Origin: Saccharina japonica
Taxonomy: Eukaryota; Sar; Phaeophyceae; Laminariales; Laminariaceae
Assembly (NCBI GenBank): GCA_008828725.1
Contig: MEHQ01003929.1
Coordinates: forward strand, 162,776-226,775
Reading direction: 5' to 3'
DNA length: 64,000 nt
In this document: positions 39,501 to 47,734 of the stretch, piece after piece
Position numbering within the stretch: position 1 is the first letter of the stretch
Layout of the letters: every line of letters starts with the position of its first letter
Position numbers and translations under genes: made by a program
Notes under the pieces: model-generated
What the model saw: the letters and a program-made list of their open reading frames with translations, nothing else
What the model was told of the DNA's origin: nothing
Database searches by the model: none

Positions 39501-40634
39501 GCATTAAAATTGAATAAAAAAGGTGCATATATTTCGGGACAGAGTGGTAGATCGTACAGATCTTACAGATCAGGAACTAATTTTCCCTCGAAAGGATCTG
39601 TAGAACACCAAGTGGGAATCGATGATCTGTCCTATCTAAAAAAAATCGTCAGGAATTTCGCCTCTTACCCGGTTCTCAGCACGGGACAGAGCTCCATCGA
39701 AAATTCCGCTGAGTCCGATCAGCTTTCCTGCAAAAATGCAAATATCATCATTGGATTGGAAACTGGGTACGAGTACAGCAGTAGTTTAAAGTTGAATAAA
39801 AGTGGCCGCAATCAAAGCGGGGGACTGATTTTTCGATTGTTAATTGAAGTGAACATCAGGGACATATATATACATATATTTCGATTACTATAGATATTAC
39901 ACTATAATCAGGGACAGATTTCAATGATTTCCAGGGCAGCTTGCGGGTCCGGTCAAACCTCGCGAGTCGGGTCGGGTCGGGTCGGACAAAGAAACGGATT
40001 ACACCTCGTATATATACACAGGTCCTCGGTTTTCTACCTCATGATGAACTGTAGACATTTTCAGGGCAGGCAGATATATTCCTGGTGATCTGAGGATCTA
40101 GCTCATGTTGACGGGTGGGGGCCGTAGTATATGTGCGATCTAGGGCATGGCTAGGAGCTAGATGATCTGTACGCAGATCATGATCTGTCCGGCATGCGGA
40201 AATATTGGATTGCACTTCGACGCAAGTTCGACGAGGGGAAAACAAAAAGGCTGAAGAAGTATTTTCGCGATAAAAAAAGCAAGGCACGAACCGTAGAAGA
40301 GAGGGGGGGGGGGGGGGTGTACTTCATGTTCATGCATGGCCGTAGTCGTATGGCCATAGACCCTCGCATCTCTACAATGCCGGGACGAAGCATGTCGGGT
40401 TTTCACCGACCAGGCAGACATTGCTAGGGGGGGGGGCCTGATGTTTGACGGAAGATCTAGGTTGCGACAACGAAGGAAGAGAGAAAAGAAGGGCGACTAT
40501 AATAAGTGGGATGCAGAAACCCCCCCCAAAAAGTACAGAGTATACACGTATAATAAACGAACCTGTGGTGGCCAACATGACGGTAGCCGACGTCCCCAGC
40601 ACTATGCCCCCCACAGCCGCCTGCCACGTTCCAT
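18512..40634 (-). CDS. YeeE/YedE-type sulfur transporter (nine exons seen, both ends missing)
   Basis: Nine exons on the minus strand, in order: 40563-40634, 39669-39727, 38040-38106, 37412-37586, 36836-36908, 36342-36418, 35125-35247, 22235-22348, 18512-18661, all bounded by AG acceptors and GT donors. Together they give about 303 residues. Direct joining keeps the frame at every junction except exon 7 to 8. The product is a multi-pass membrane protein of the YeeE/YedE (DUF6691) family. Exon 4 carries [18 protein letters not shown], exon 7 carries [13 protein letters not shown], and exon 9 carries [16 protein letters not shown]; the cysteines of GNGCTSGHG and MCPGPA are the family signature, and in the bacterial thiosulfate transporter TsuA conserved cysteines line the substrate path. 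Exon 2 holds the IGLSGI motif that follows the first helix. The first exon begins with 2 nt of a split codon and exon 9 ends at a GTACGT donor, so a 5' and a 3' exon are missing. Sulfur-anion transport is inferred from family; the membrane is unknown because the N-terminus is not seen. Confidence 0.85.
18732..18998. mobile_element. MITE of about 265 bp with CTATCGTAGCACGCG ends
   Basis: Left end TCTGACGCGTACTACGATAG then AGGTAGCAC; right end GTGCACCTCTATCGTAGCAC then GCGTC. The ends are inverted copies of about 28 bases. The interior has two GGGCTCCTT-type motifs and T-rich stretches and no coding capacity. A second copy is at 53131-53385. Confidence 0.7.
19308..19735. repeat. Foldback unit of the GGGGTCAC repeat family
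   Basis: The left arm (CATTTATGATCACCGCCCTT, GTAACTCAGACCCGGGGTCA) and the right arm, its inverse (GACCCCGGATCTCAATTACG, AAGGGCGAAGATGATAAATG), enclose about 230 bases. The second block copy has it at 28902-29332. Single arms of the same family are at 23740-23845, 25598-25775, 27880-28055 and, split by a SINE-like copy, 40190-40520. Confidence 0.6.
19855..19889. repeat. 35-bp near-perfect palindrome
   Basis: TGTGCAAGGATCTGTAC followed by a central A and its complement. Repeated at 29452-29486 in the second block copy. It is part of the GGATCTGT repeat family also seen at 55965-56260. Confidence 0.75.
21121..21284 (+). repeat. Dispersed repeat ending in GATCTCACAGCTG plus a T run
   Basis: A unit of about 150 bp: GGGATGTACATCTTGCATGA, ATAAAACCCGTAAG, GATCGAAGTATCACACACAG, ATGAGTTTCGACCAAATCCT, then CTCGATCTCACAGCTG and T15 or more. 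Other copies: 27617-27765, 30718-30885, 35533-35680, 38355-38522, 58060-58192 and partial 58250-58378; inverted partial copies at 22170-22200 and 39183-39245. The homopolymer tail suggests a retroposed element; no polymerase III boxes are certain. Confidence 0.6.
21523..21645 (-). mobile_element. SINE-like repeat, partial
   Basis: Tail and middle of the unit, flanked by G runs on both sides (21521-21533 and 21634-21648). The corresponding place in the second block copy is 31120-31235, where the sequence is corrupted. Confidence 0.55.
21718..22140. repeat. Array of about 30-bp GATC-rich units
   Basis: At least twelve units of the type ATCTGTAGATGATCTAGATC followed by ATGATCT, shrinking to 15-bp ATCTGTAGATGATCT units at the right. 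Each unit is partly self-complementary. It lies 95 bases from transporter exon 8 in intron 8. The matching stretch 31320-31720 in block copy 2 is badly corrupted. Confidence 0.8.
22436..22612 (-). mobile_element. Two SINE-like tail fragments in tandem
   Basis: One tail starts at 22438 (GTGTACTTCATTTCATGCAT) and a second at 22539 (GTGTACTCATGTCTGCTGGC), each preceded by a G-rich run. The second runs on into ACCCTCGCATCCCTACAATG. The same second tail is repeated at 24176-24246 and 32104-32168. Confidence 0.5.
22560..25130. repeat. 1.64-kb tandem duplication inside block copy 1
   Basis: 22560-23490 and 24203-25133 appear identical (offset 1643). After that the two diverge clearly but stay alignable (23490-23840 against 25130-25690, with about 170 bases extra in the second). 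The second block copy has this unit only once (32125 onward). The intron sequence it covers includes one 83-bp MITE. Confidence 0.75.
22772..22855. mobile_element. 83-bp TA-bounded MITE
   Basis: Starts TACATATCTGTCCTGAAATG and ends ATTTCGGGACAGAGTGGTA. The copies at 24415-24498 and 32337-32420 are products of the larger duplications and not separate insertions. Confidence 0.65.
25881..25960 (-). other. tRNA-like sequence
   Basis: On the minus strand TAGCCCGGGTGGTCTAACAG resembles an A box and D arm, ACAGG...CCTGT can form an anticodon-type stem with an over-long loop, and GGGGGTTTGATTCTCC resembles a T arm with B box. The acceptor stem pairs in only about five of seven positions, so I take it as tRNA-derived and not a working tRNA. 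Duplicate at 33797-33876. Confidence 0.4.
27209..27331 (-). pseudogene. Second copy of transporter exon 7
   Basis: Same sequence as exon 7 at 35125-35247, offset by 7916 bases, with the same TTTCAG acceptor and GTGACG donor. It encodes the segment [20 protein letters not shown]. It is part of the block that appears twice around the N at 28712, so only one of the two is expected to exist in the genome. Confidence 0.8.
28430..28506 (-). pseudogene. Second copy of transporter exon 6
   Basis: Identical in exon content to 36342-36418, with the same CAG acceptor and GTGACT donor. It reads [16 protein letters not shown] and continues to FTLCK. It lies in the first copy of the duplicated block, 205 bases before the single N at 28712. 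I take it as an assembly duplicate rather than a second functional exon: including both copies would repeat the same helix twice in the protein. Confidence 0.8.
28712..28712. other. Single-base assembly gap
   Basis: One N stands between the CTCCC-rich end of block copy 1 and the first base of block copy 2. It marks a scaffold join. Confidence 0.95.
31797..31912 (-). pseudogene. Corrupted copy of transporter exon 8
   Basis: Corresponds to exon 8 at 22235-22348 ([17 protein letters not shown] segment) but has several small insertions and deletions, and the reading frame breaks. The whole surrounding kilobase is corrupted in the same way, including non-coding repeat sequence, so the damage looks like uncorrected sequencing error and not like gene decay. 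Confidence 0.65.
35700..35762 (-). pseudogene. Partial duplicate of transporter exon 6
   Basis: About 60 bases resemble the 3' part of exon 6 and its donor flank at 36311-36380: the shared stretch runs from CGTAGGAAACGCCT through TGCAGAGGGTGAA to GCGGCCGC. On the minus strand it would read AAAFTLC followed by a different residue set, and the donor is changed. The same fragment occurs at 27787-27849 in the other block copy. It is a short local duplication in an intron, probably not spliced. Confidence 0.55.
36585..36820. repeat. C/T-rich microsatellite tract
   Basis: CCCTCCCTCC-type repeats that merge into CTCTCTCC and C runs. It lies between transporter exons 5 and 6. The first contig copy stops inside the matching tract at 28675-28711, which explains the failed join. 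Confidence 0.8.
36915..37380. repeat. Trinucleotide repeat tract in transporter intron 4
   Basis: Successive GTA, GCA, CAA and CAC trinucleotide runs between exon 5 (ends 36908) and exon 4 (begins 37412). On the minus strand the TAC run directly precedes the exon 5 acceptor and serves as its pyrimidine-containing upstream region. Confidence 0.75.
37640..37905 (-). mobile_element. Two adjacent SINE-like repeats
   Basis: Copies at about 37645-37785 and 37796-37905, both on the minus strand and both with ATGCCGGGACGGAGCA and TTTTCACCGACC. They occupy most of the 450-base intron between transporter exons 3 and 4. Confidence 0.6.
38920..39000. repeat. CGAAC pentamer microsatellite
   Basis: About 15 copies of the CGAAC pentamer, embedded in a longer A/C-rich tract from 38815 to 39110. 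A similar CGAAA pentamer run is at 16750-16790. Open frames through it on both strands are artefacts. Confidence 0.8.
39470..39549. mobile_element. 83-bp TA-bounded MITE
   Basis: Left arm ACCATCTGTCCGGAAATATA, right arm ATATTTCGGGACAGAGTGGT then A. It lies in transporter intron 2, 120 bases beyond exon 2. Confidence 0.65.
40303..40430 (-). mobile_element. SINE-like repeat nested in another repeat
   Basis: Partial copy flanked by G runs at 40303-40317 and 40427-40436. The sequence on its two sides (40190-40302 and 40437-40520) is one copy of the GGGGTCAC-type repeat family, split by this insertion. Confidence 0.6.
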
Positions 40635-40699
40635 CTGGAAAACCCATCGCTTACGTGCGTACGTATACGTATGTACGCGGGAGAAAATCTACCTGTAGG

Positions 40700-40805
40700 C
40701 TGGAGACGGCGAGAGAGAAACCGAACAGGTCAGTGTGAGGGAGTTCCTACTGAGCTACAGGCTTGGGGGTAAAATATCGATAAACTCCCCAGCCCGGGGT
40801 TAATC
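40700..40805 (-). other. tRNA-like A box sequence, partial
   Basis: Minus strand GCCTGTAGCTCAGTAGGAAC then TCCCTCA, preceded by TCGATATTTTACCCCC. Matches the unit at 42880-42985 in the A-box region but no good B box is visible. It ends at the C run where the LINE begins. Confidence 0.4.
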
Positions 40806-40832
40806 TGTGTGACCCACCCCCCCCCCCCCTCA

Positions 40833-42747
40833 GTAAGAGATGGAGAGAAGGAGTAGTAGTAAACTTGTTTAAGAAAGGAGACAAGGCTGACCCGGGTAAC
40901 TATAGGGGAATAACGCTACTAAGCACTGTAGGTAAAACGTTCTGCAAGATTTTGAACGATAGAATGGGAACAATGATGGAGAAGGAAGAAAAGATTAGCG
41001 AAGGGCAAGCAGGATTTAGGCCAAACCGTAGCTGCGTCGACCATGTGTACACATTAGGTAAGATAATCCAAGGCAGGAAAGACGCGGGGCTAACAACGTA
41101 CTGTTTCTTTTTAGATGTACAGAAGGCCTACGATACAGTATGGAGAAATGGGCTGTGGAAAAAGTTGTGGGAAATAGGGATAAGAGGAAAGATGTGGAGA
41201 ATGATGAAGAAGATGACGGAATGTGCGAGAAGTGCTGTGATGTTGGACGGGGAAATATCGAAGTACGTTGATATCTTACAGGGAGTTGCCCAGGGATGTA
41301 CGCTATCACCTAACCTATTCAAGGTATACATTAATGACATGATAGTAGCAGTAGAAGCAGCATCGCAGGGAGTCACGGTGGGGGAAGATACGGTGTCGGG
41401 ATTGATGTTTGCTGATGATTTCGTCTGCATATCAGAAACACCCGAAGGACTGCAGAAACAAATAGAGAAGGCAATCGAGTACACCAGGAAGTGGAGAGTG
41501 ACGGCGAACGTAAAAAAGTGCGCAGTAGTTGTATGTAACGAAGATAAGGAGAGTCCGGTAACTTGTAAGTGGGAGTGGGGAGAAGATGAATTACCGATCG
41601 TAGACCAGTATACGTACCTTGGCGTAGAAATCTCAAAAGATTGCTCTTGGGATGCACACATAAATAAAATAATAGGCAAGGGTAAGGCACACGTAGGCAA
41701 GATGGAAGCAGTCCTAACAGACTTGCACCTTGACACTAGAATTAAGAGATGTATACTGATGAATGTGATTGTACCAAAGCTAGAATATGCAGGAGAAGTA
41801 TGGGAAGGGAACGCGAAGCTCGTAAAACAGCTGGAAACATTACAGATGACAGCAGCTAAAAAAGTACTAGGATGCTCAAGTACGACGAGTAATACAGTAT
41901 TGAGAGCAGAACTGGGAATGTACCCACTTAAGACAAATAGAGACGTGCGTAAGTTGAAATGGCAATATAAAGTAAAGAACATGCCAAATAAGAGGTTGCC
42001 AGCCATAGCTGATAAAGCTGTATGGGAGAAAGTAACCAAAGGGCGAGCTGGAATAAGGTGGGATAGCGTAGTCGAGAAAGTATGGAAGGGTATAGGAAAC
42101 CAAAAAGAGAGCTGGCCATAGAGAAATTTAGCGGATACAAGACAGAAGTAAAAAAAGGATAGAAAGAAGGGAAAGGCTAGCGCTAGAAAGAAGGTGGAAG
42201 GGGAAGAACACTTAGAGATATACGGGGGGTTGAGAGAAGGAATAGGAATGAAAAGGTATCTGCACGGCCCAATGGACTTCGCGAAAAAGCTGAAACTGCG
42301 ATTTCGTGTAGGGGACCTGGACCTGCCAGAAAGAAGAAGGAGGTATACCAGTAGCCGGGAGGAGGAGGAAGTAGATGCACAGATGTGCCCATGTGGCAAA
42401 GCCATAGAGAGTAGAATTCACATAGTGGGAGAATGTGAAAGGTACAAGGAGGAAAGGGATGTGCTTGAGGAGGAGATGAGGAAAATAGACGAGTGTGACA
42501 TGGAGCAGTTTGGTACACTAAATAGAGCGAGAAAACGATCGCTATCTTGGAGATAGATGGTGGCCACAGGCGGCGAAACAGGAAGGGGATAAGATTAGCA
42601 AAAGTTTCTTTGTAATATATGGAAACAACGTAATGAGCGCCCAAGTGTTGGAGGTGTCTCTATTAGGAGTAGGAACGGTGCTCCGTCTCGAAAGGGATGC
42701 GTGGTCAATGGTCAAATGACTAAGGCAAGCAACAAATGAGTACTCCC
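40833..42747 (+). mobile_element. 5'-truncated LINE (non-LTR retrotransposon)
   Basis: The element starts abruptly after a poly-C run (40809-40823) inside what would be the start of the reverse-transcriptase domain, so endonuclease and any first ORF are missing. The coding part is 40865-42556, followed by a non-coding tail. The tail at 42677-42743 (GTGCTCCGTCTCG, AGGGATGC, GTCAAATGACT, AATGAGTAC) ends in a C run at 42744-42760. A short tail-only copy lies at 17660-17734. The tail matches the tail of the abundant SINE-like repeat of this window. It sits upstream of the first transporter exon seen, in sense opposite to that gene. Confidence 0.85.
40865..42556 (+). pseudogene. LINE reverse transcriptase, interrupted
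   Basis: The frame at 40865-42121 gives 418 residues of reverse transcriptase: FKKGDKADPGNYRGITLLS (fingers), LDVQKAYDTVW (motif A Asp), GVAQGCTLSPNLFKVYIND, and GLMFADDFVCIS (catalytic Asp pair, 41406-41441), then the thumb and connection region. A TAG at 42119 and a TAA at 42152 interrupt the same frame, after which it continues to 42556 with a C-terminal Cys/His cluster CPCGKAIESRIHIVGEC that is typical of LINE C-termini. With the 5' end also missing, the copy cannot be autonomous. The clade is not assigned. Confidence 0.85.
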
Positions 42748-42879
42748 CCCCCCCCCCCCCTCTGACGGCGGGTCTTCGGGACTTCGTCGGTACTGTATAC
42801 TGGTACGGCCGTACGTTGACCTACCCGCTTCGTTTCAATACCTGGGTTTGTTTTTCAGGGACGCACGCGCAAGCGTTTC

Positions 42880-42975
42880 TTTGAAAGAAACGTCCGATGT
42901 GAGATTCGAAACCGTGTCCTGGCGACGACGCCAAATATGAGGGAGTTACCTTCTGAGCTATCTATGTACAGGGGT
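42880..42975 (-). other. tRNA-like A and B box sequence, possible SINE head
   Basis: On the minus strand TAGCTCAGAAGG (A-box-like) is followed 45 bases later by GGTTTCGAATCTC (B-box-like). The A-box part and its upstream TCGATATTTTACCCC are shared with 40715-40775, minus strand, so the sequence is repeated on both sides of the LINE. Confidence 0.45.
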
Positions 42976-43751
42976 AAAATATCGATTGGTTTTCCAGCCT
43001 AGAGTCAATCCTTGAAACATCAGGCAAGGAAAAATCAACACCCGACTGTTGTATACCAGCATACCATTTCCAAGATATTCTGTAGACAGACAGTAGTAGT
43101 AGCCTGGTTGCTGTAGGCTGGCCTCCTGTTCGCAGACAGTAATGGCCTAGTTCAGACTTCAGAAAGTGGCCTACGTAAGACAGTAGGATACTGTATTAGA
43201 CAGTAGGATACTGTCGACAGCGACAGTAGCCTACCCCGACGGTGCAGCAACAGCCAAACACTCCACATTGTTAGCAAAATCAACAGCAACAACAACAGCA
43301 GCAACAGCAGCGGCAGCAGCAGTATGATAGCACAAAAATGTGTGCTGCACATCATAGTATATACATGCATACCAGGTAATACATCAAAACTACAGTATAT
43401 ACATGAAGGTTGCAACTGATAACCGACACCCTTCTAACCTACAGTATACCAGGTATTCAACTGTGTGGTAAGTTCAAATCCCTTGGGAGAAAAGCAACAC
43501 GATTTATTGATAGTACATGCAGGGAGCGGAGCGCCACTCATCACTTTCCCTTGTCACACGCCCGCCCATATATATTTCTGCAACTAACTGACTGCTGTTT
43601 TTTTTTGTTACATATACAACGAGAAAGACAAGTATCACACGTAACATGAAACTCGCACAGATAGGCACCCATACACGTAAGGATGCGATATGTCGAATGG
43701 TGCTGTACACAGCAGCAGACTACAATACAGGACACGTACTAAGAAACTGGC

Positions 43752-43885
43752 TAATAAGAAAGCCAGGCTGATATTTAGAGGGACATGAGAAATGCAGAAG
43801 TCGTTATCTTGAAATTAGTGTAGAAAGCACCCTATATCCCAAATAAGAAATCCAACACGTGGGCCATAGTTCCTGTTTCTTATTA
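43752..43885 (+). mobile_element. 130-bp MITE (AATAAGAAA family), copy 2
   Basis: Starts TAATAAGAAAGCCAGGCTGA and ends GTTTCTTATTA, with ATCTTGAAATTAGTGTAGAA in the middle. Inverted ends and small size without coding capacity define it as a MITE-like element. Confidence 0.65.
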
Positions 43886-43906
43886 CGTAGGTGTGCTGTA
43901 CTCGTA

Positions 43907-43989
43907 TACCATTCTGTACCTAAATATAAGCACCGTTTTTATTTAATATTCATGTATAAAATGCGCTTATATTTCGGGACAGAGTGGTA
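43907..43989. mobile_element. 83-bp TA-bounded MITE
   Basis: Left arm TACCATTCTGTACCTAAATA then TAAGC, right arm GCTTATATTTCGGGACAGAG then TGGTA. The arms match over about 25 bases with three differences, one of the best-preserved copies. Confidence 0.75.
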
Positions 43990-45002
43990 CATATCATACG
44001 AAGCCAGCGGGCAAGTAACCGGGCAAGTAACACCGACCAGCGCCAAACGAGTTCAAAGTTGTTGTACATATTAATAGTAGTTCTGCAAGAACGAGGAACA
44101 TACAACTACCAGTACAATAATATTTACCTCTGGGTATCTCGAAAGCTACGAGTACCTGCGAAAGGAAAAATAAGTACGTACGAGTACTCGTCGTACGAGT
44201 ACTCGTATATGCGTCGGACGAGTATCGTACCGAGCGGGGCCGGCAAGTAACATGGCAGGTAACACCGACCAGCCCAAACGAGATTATAGTTGCAGTCAGT
44301 ATTTCTACTTGTTTATACTATCAATACCAGGTACAGCAGAATATACGGTACACCAGCCGCGTCACACGAGCGACCCAACCCTTTGCCCTTTCCACGAATT
44401 CCAAAGCTGGGTGTATGGGGTTATCTCGACGAGATAAAGCTTCGTATCCTGATCCATATGATGTGATGCCCTTGTTCATTGTGTGCTGTGTGTGTTGTGT
44501 GTGCCACCCGTCGCCCATGAATTATAAAAAATGGAAGAAAAAAAATCGGTTCCGAACTTCGTCCGAAAGGGGCGTGTTCTCTACAGCGAGTAGCGTGTTT
44601 TACGGAAGGTACTGCCATACAGTACCTGGTATGCCAGGAACCTGGTACCGGTATCATACGCAGTACTGCCGCAACCTGGACTGCTACTCGTACTTACAGC
44701 AGTACCGTGTTATCTAGCGTGTTTTACGGTATGCCAGGAACCTGGTGCCGGTATCATAGTACTGCAAAACGCATCCTGGTCAGCAGTGCTGCTGTACTCG
44801 TACAGCAGCAGTACGAGTACTACTCGTAAGATGGCAGCAGTTGTGATTCCAAGTGGTCTGTCCTGGAAGTGGGCGTATGATTATACGCAGTTCAAGCGAG
44901 AAAAGAAAGCGAGCGCCTTTCTTTGTTTATCTGAACCCAAATCATCACCGGCTGTGCATACCCGAGCGTCTTTGCATCGTCAACATGAGAGCTCGCGGGA
45001 CT

Positions 45003-45248
45003 GAAAAGCAGAAGCAGAAGCAGGAGCAGCAGCAGCAGCAGCAGCAGCAGAGCAGCAACAACAAACAAGCAGCAGCAGTAGCAGGAGCAAGTCAGCACCG
45101 ACACCACCACCACCGACACCACCAACATCACCACCATCACCGCCGCCACCACAACCACCGCCGCCACCACCACCATAACTACCATCACCACCACCACCAC
45201 CACCACCAGAACGACAAATCACACCGCTGCCACCACCACCATCACCAT

Positions 45249-45281
<33 letters not shown>

Positions 45282-45520
45282 CAGCAGAAGCAGCAGGAAC
45301 AGCAGCAGCAGCTGTCATGGAGAATGGCAACGAGAAACAAGACCGACAACACTGACAACAACACAAACACAAACACAAACACCAGCACCACCACCACCAC
45401 CAGAACCACTACAACCACTACCACACCGGTGCCACCACCACCACCACGACCACCGCCATCATCCCCACCACCAGCAGCAACAGCAGCAGCTGTCCTACAT
45501 CTACATGTTTTAGAGTCAGG
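45003..45520. repeat. CAG and CAC trinucleotide tract
   Basis: Alternating CAG and CAC/CCG runs over about 500 bases. Long frames of Gln, His or Leu on either strand come from the repeat and are not supported as genes. Confidence 0.75.
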
Positions 45521-46171
45521 TGGCTCTCGAACTTACCAATAAACAGCAGAAGCACCCGCGTGCCGTGGTTGTTTGTTCCCGGTGTATATATCTCGTAACG
45601 TAGCAGGACAACACGGCCACTATCAATACCCTGCTGGTGTTGTTGCTCTTGAGCTGCGATCACAGGGAGCAGGAAGGGGCGGGAGGGGGGAGGGGTGGAT
45701 GTAGATATCTAGATGTCGATGCTCGAAGTTTAAACTCAGAATAGGCTGGCTGAACTGAACATGCGGGGCGAAAAGAAAAACGCGGCGCAATTAAAGGCCC
45801 GTAGTGACGTCATGAGTCACGACGCCATGCTTCCTATTTTCATGCTTCGGTCTTCGGTGGTTGCTTTGTTGTTGTTGTTGTTGTTGTTCTGTGTTGTTTT
45901 AGCATGGCCGTTCGTCGATTACTCTGAACTCTGTGTACGGAGGACAGACGGGGGACAGAAAACACAGCAAGCAGTGTTACCACCGTACCACCGTAAGCTG
46001 GGCCTGGCAGCTCCACCCAGTACCGCACAGCAAGCAGTATATACTGGCTGCGTCAGATGCCAGTACACTGGACGAGAACCCGAACAGCAGTGCACTTATT
46101 TCTTATTTCGAAGAATGAAGCCGAAAACCCGGTTGCGGCGATAAACCGCAACCTCCCCCCCCAACCCGGCT

Positions 46172-46293
46172 GGTGGGGGGTGAACTTCAATATCATGCAT
46201 GGCCGTAGTCGTATGACCATAGACCCTTGCATCCCTACAATGCCGGGACGGAGCATGTCGGGTTTTCACCGACCAGGCAGACATTGCTGGTGG
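46172..46293 (-). mobile_element. SINE-like repeat, partial
   Basis: Tail at about 46180 (GGGGGGTGAACTTCAATATC), then ATGCCGGGACGGAGCATGTC and the ACCGACCAGGCAGACATTGC segment, ending in another G run at 46297-46306. Confidence 0.6.
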
Positions 46294-46454
46294 GGAGGGG
46301 GGGGGGGCGCCGGGGCACCCTGCGGCAAGCTATATATAGAAGAGCAGCCTCAGAAAAAAATGGGTGCACCTCTCCCCAAAAATGCCAGCACCCACATTAT
46401 TATTGGAACTATTTTTATTGCAGAGATAAGGTAAAAGGGGTTACCTATATACAA

Positions 46455-46739
46455 AGTACCGGCCCGCTCATAAGAAAGGAACTCACAAGAAAGTCCGCCT
46501 GAGAAATTGAAAAATTAAGAAAGCTCTCAGCCTAATAGTCAGTGGATAAGTGACCCCTTTCTGTGGCTAGTCTGGGCCCAAGCCATCAGCCATTGTACAG
46601 TACTATCATACGAGGGGAAACGTCTTATCGGGGATCAAAACAGGAAAGCGCAGCATAAGAAAATGTGCTTTCGCGCGCGCCCAAAATAAGAAATTCAGGC
46701 TGAGCCCGATTTCAGGTTTCTTATGAGAGGGACGGTACT
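46455..46739. mobile_element. 285-bp element with 23-bp inverted repeats
   Basis: The left end 46455-46477 and the right end 46717-46739 are inverted copies with 21 of 23 bases matching (AGTACCG at the tips, CTCATAAGAAA inside). The interior has no coding capacity but repeats the TAAGAAA motif. No clear target-site duplication is visible next to the tips. Confidence 0.7.
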
Positions 46740-46767
46740 GTACAGTTAGTACAGTAGGACACCGGTT

Positions 46768-46896
46768 GATAAGAAAGCCAGGCTGATATTTAGAGTAAAA
46801 TAAGAAATTTGAGATTCGTTATCTTGAAATTAGTGTAGAAATCAATCTTTCTCGTACAAGAAATCCAGCCTGGGCCAGCTTTCCTGTTTCTTATTA
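46768..46896 (+). mobile_element. 130-bp MITE (AATAAGAAA family), copy 3
   Basis: Starts GATAAGAAAGCCAGGCTGAT and ends CCTGTTTCTTATTA, with the same central ATCTTGAAATTAGTGTAGAA. It lies 30 bases from the 285-bp element whose ends also contain ATAAGAAA. Confidence 0.65.
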
Positions 46897-47353
46897 TTTA
46901 GGTGTCCTGTACTGTAGTGCAGTGTTGAAGTAGAAGTAAACCGTTCACACCACCTCTCGGACAGATCATCGATTCCCGCCGCTTCTTCGTTGATCTGCTG
47001 TTGTACGAGTACATATTTCAGGGAAAAATAAATATTCCCGATATATATGCATGATCTATACACTACAGTTAGTTGTACTGTAGTTCACTAATAATGATGC
47101 CGGGTGGGAGCCGCCCTATGACCTTGGATGGTCTACAGCTGTATAGGGCATGGTGTTCCTGGGTTGGGTCTGTACTACACAGGTTCTCGCGCACAATAGA
47201 TAAAATCTCATAACGGCAGGTAAGGATCTAGATGATCTAAATACAGAGCGGTGGTCCCTCAGTATAGTGCCGGTTGACTGGAGTGTTGCCGGTATTTTAT
47301 AGCTGGCACACTAAGAACTACCGGTACGACGCGGCCTACATATTCCCCAATCC

Positions 47354-47560
<207 letters not shown>

Positions 47561-47734
47561 TTTCAGACTGGCACATAACGCCACTACCGAGGGGCCACTA
47601 CACGGTATGTAGCGACCTGCCCGGTGCGTGACCCCTTCTTTCAGATCACCGCAGATAAATTACGAGAGCAGGGGGGCGGCTCTTCACGGGCGAGGAAGTT
47701 TTTTTTTTAACTCTTTAAAAGGACGGTTCGGATC

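Larger units (their letters stand above)
43010..45000. other. Non-coding stretch rich in GTACGAGTAC and ACCAGGTA motifs
   Basis: Apart from two MITEs, this stretch holds CAG/CAA runs (43280-43325) and dense short motifs such as ACGAGTACTCGT (44178-44215) and TACCTGGTATGCCAGGAACC (44625-44650). No exon of the transporter was recognised, although its missing 5' exon should lie on this side. Confidence 0.45.

Noticed and set aside
41128-42405. Minus-strand frame of 425 residues opposite the LINE
   Set aside because: It is the antisense shadow of the A/G-rich reverse-transcriptase frame and has no recognisable protein.
44853-45281. Long open frame rich in Gln and His
   Set aside because: It is a translation of CAG/CAC microsatellites; the reverse strand is just as open.
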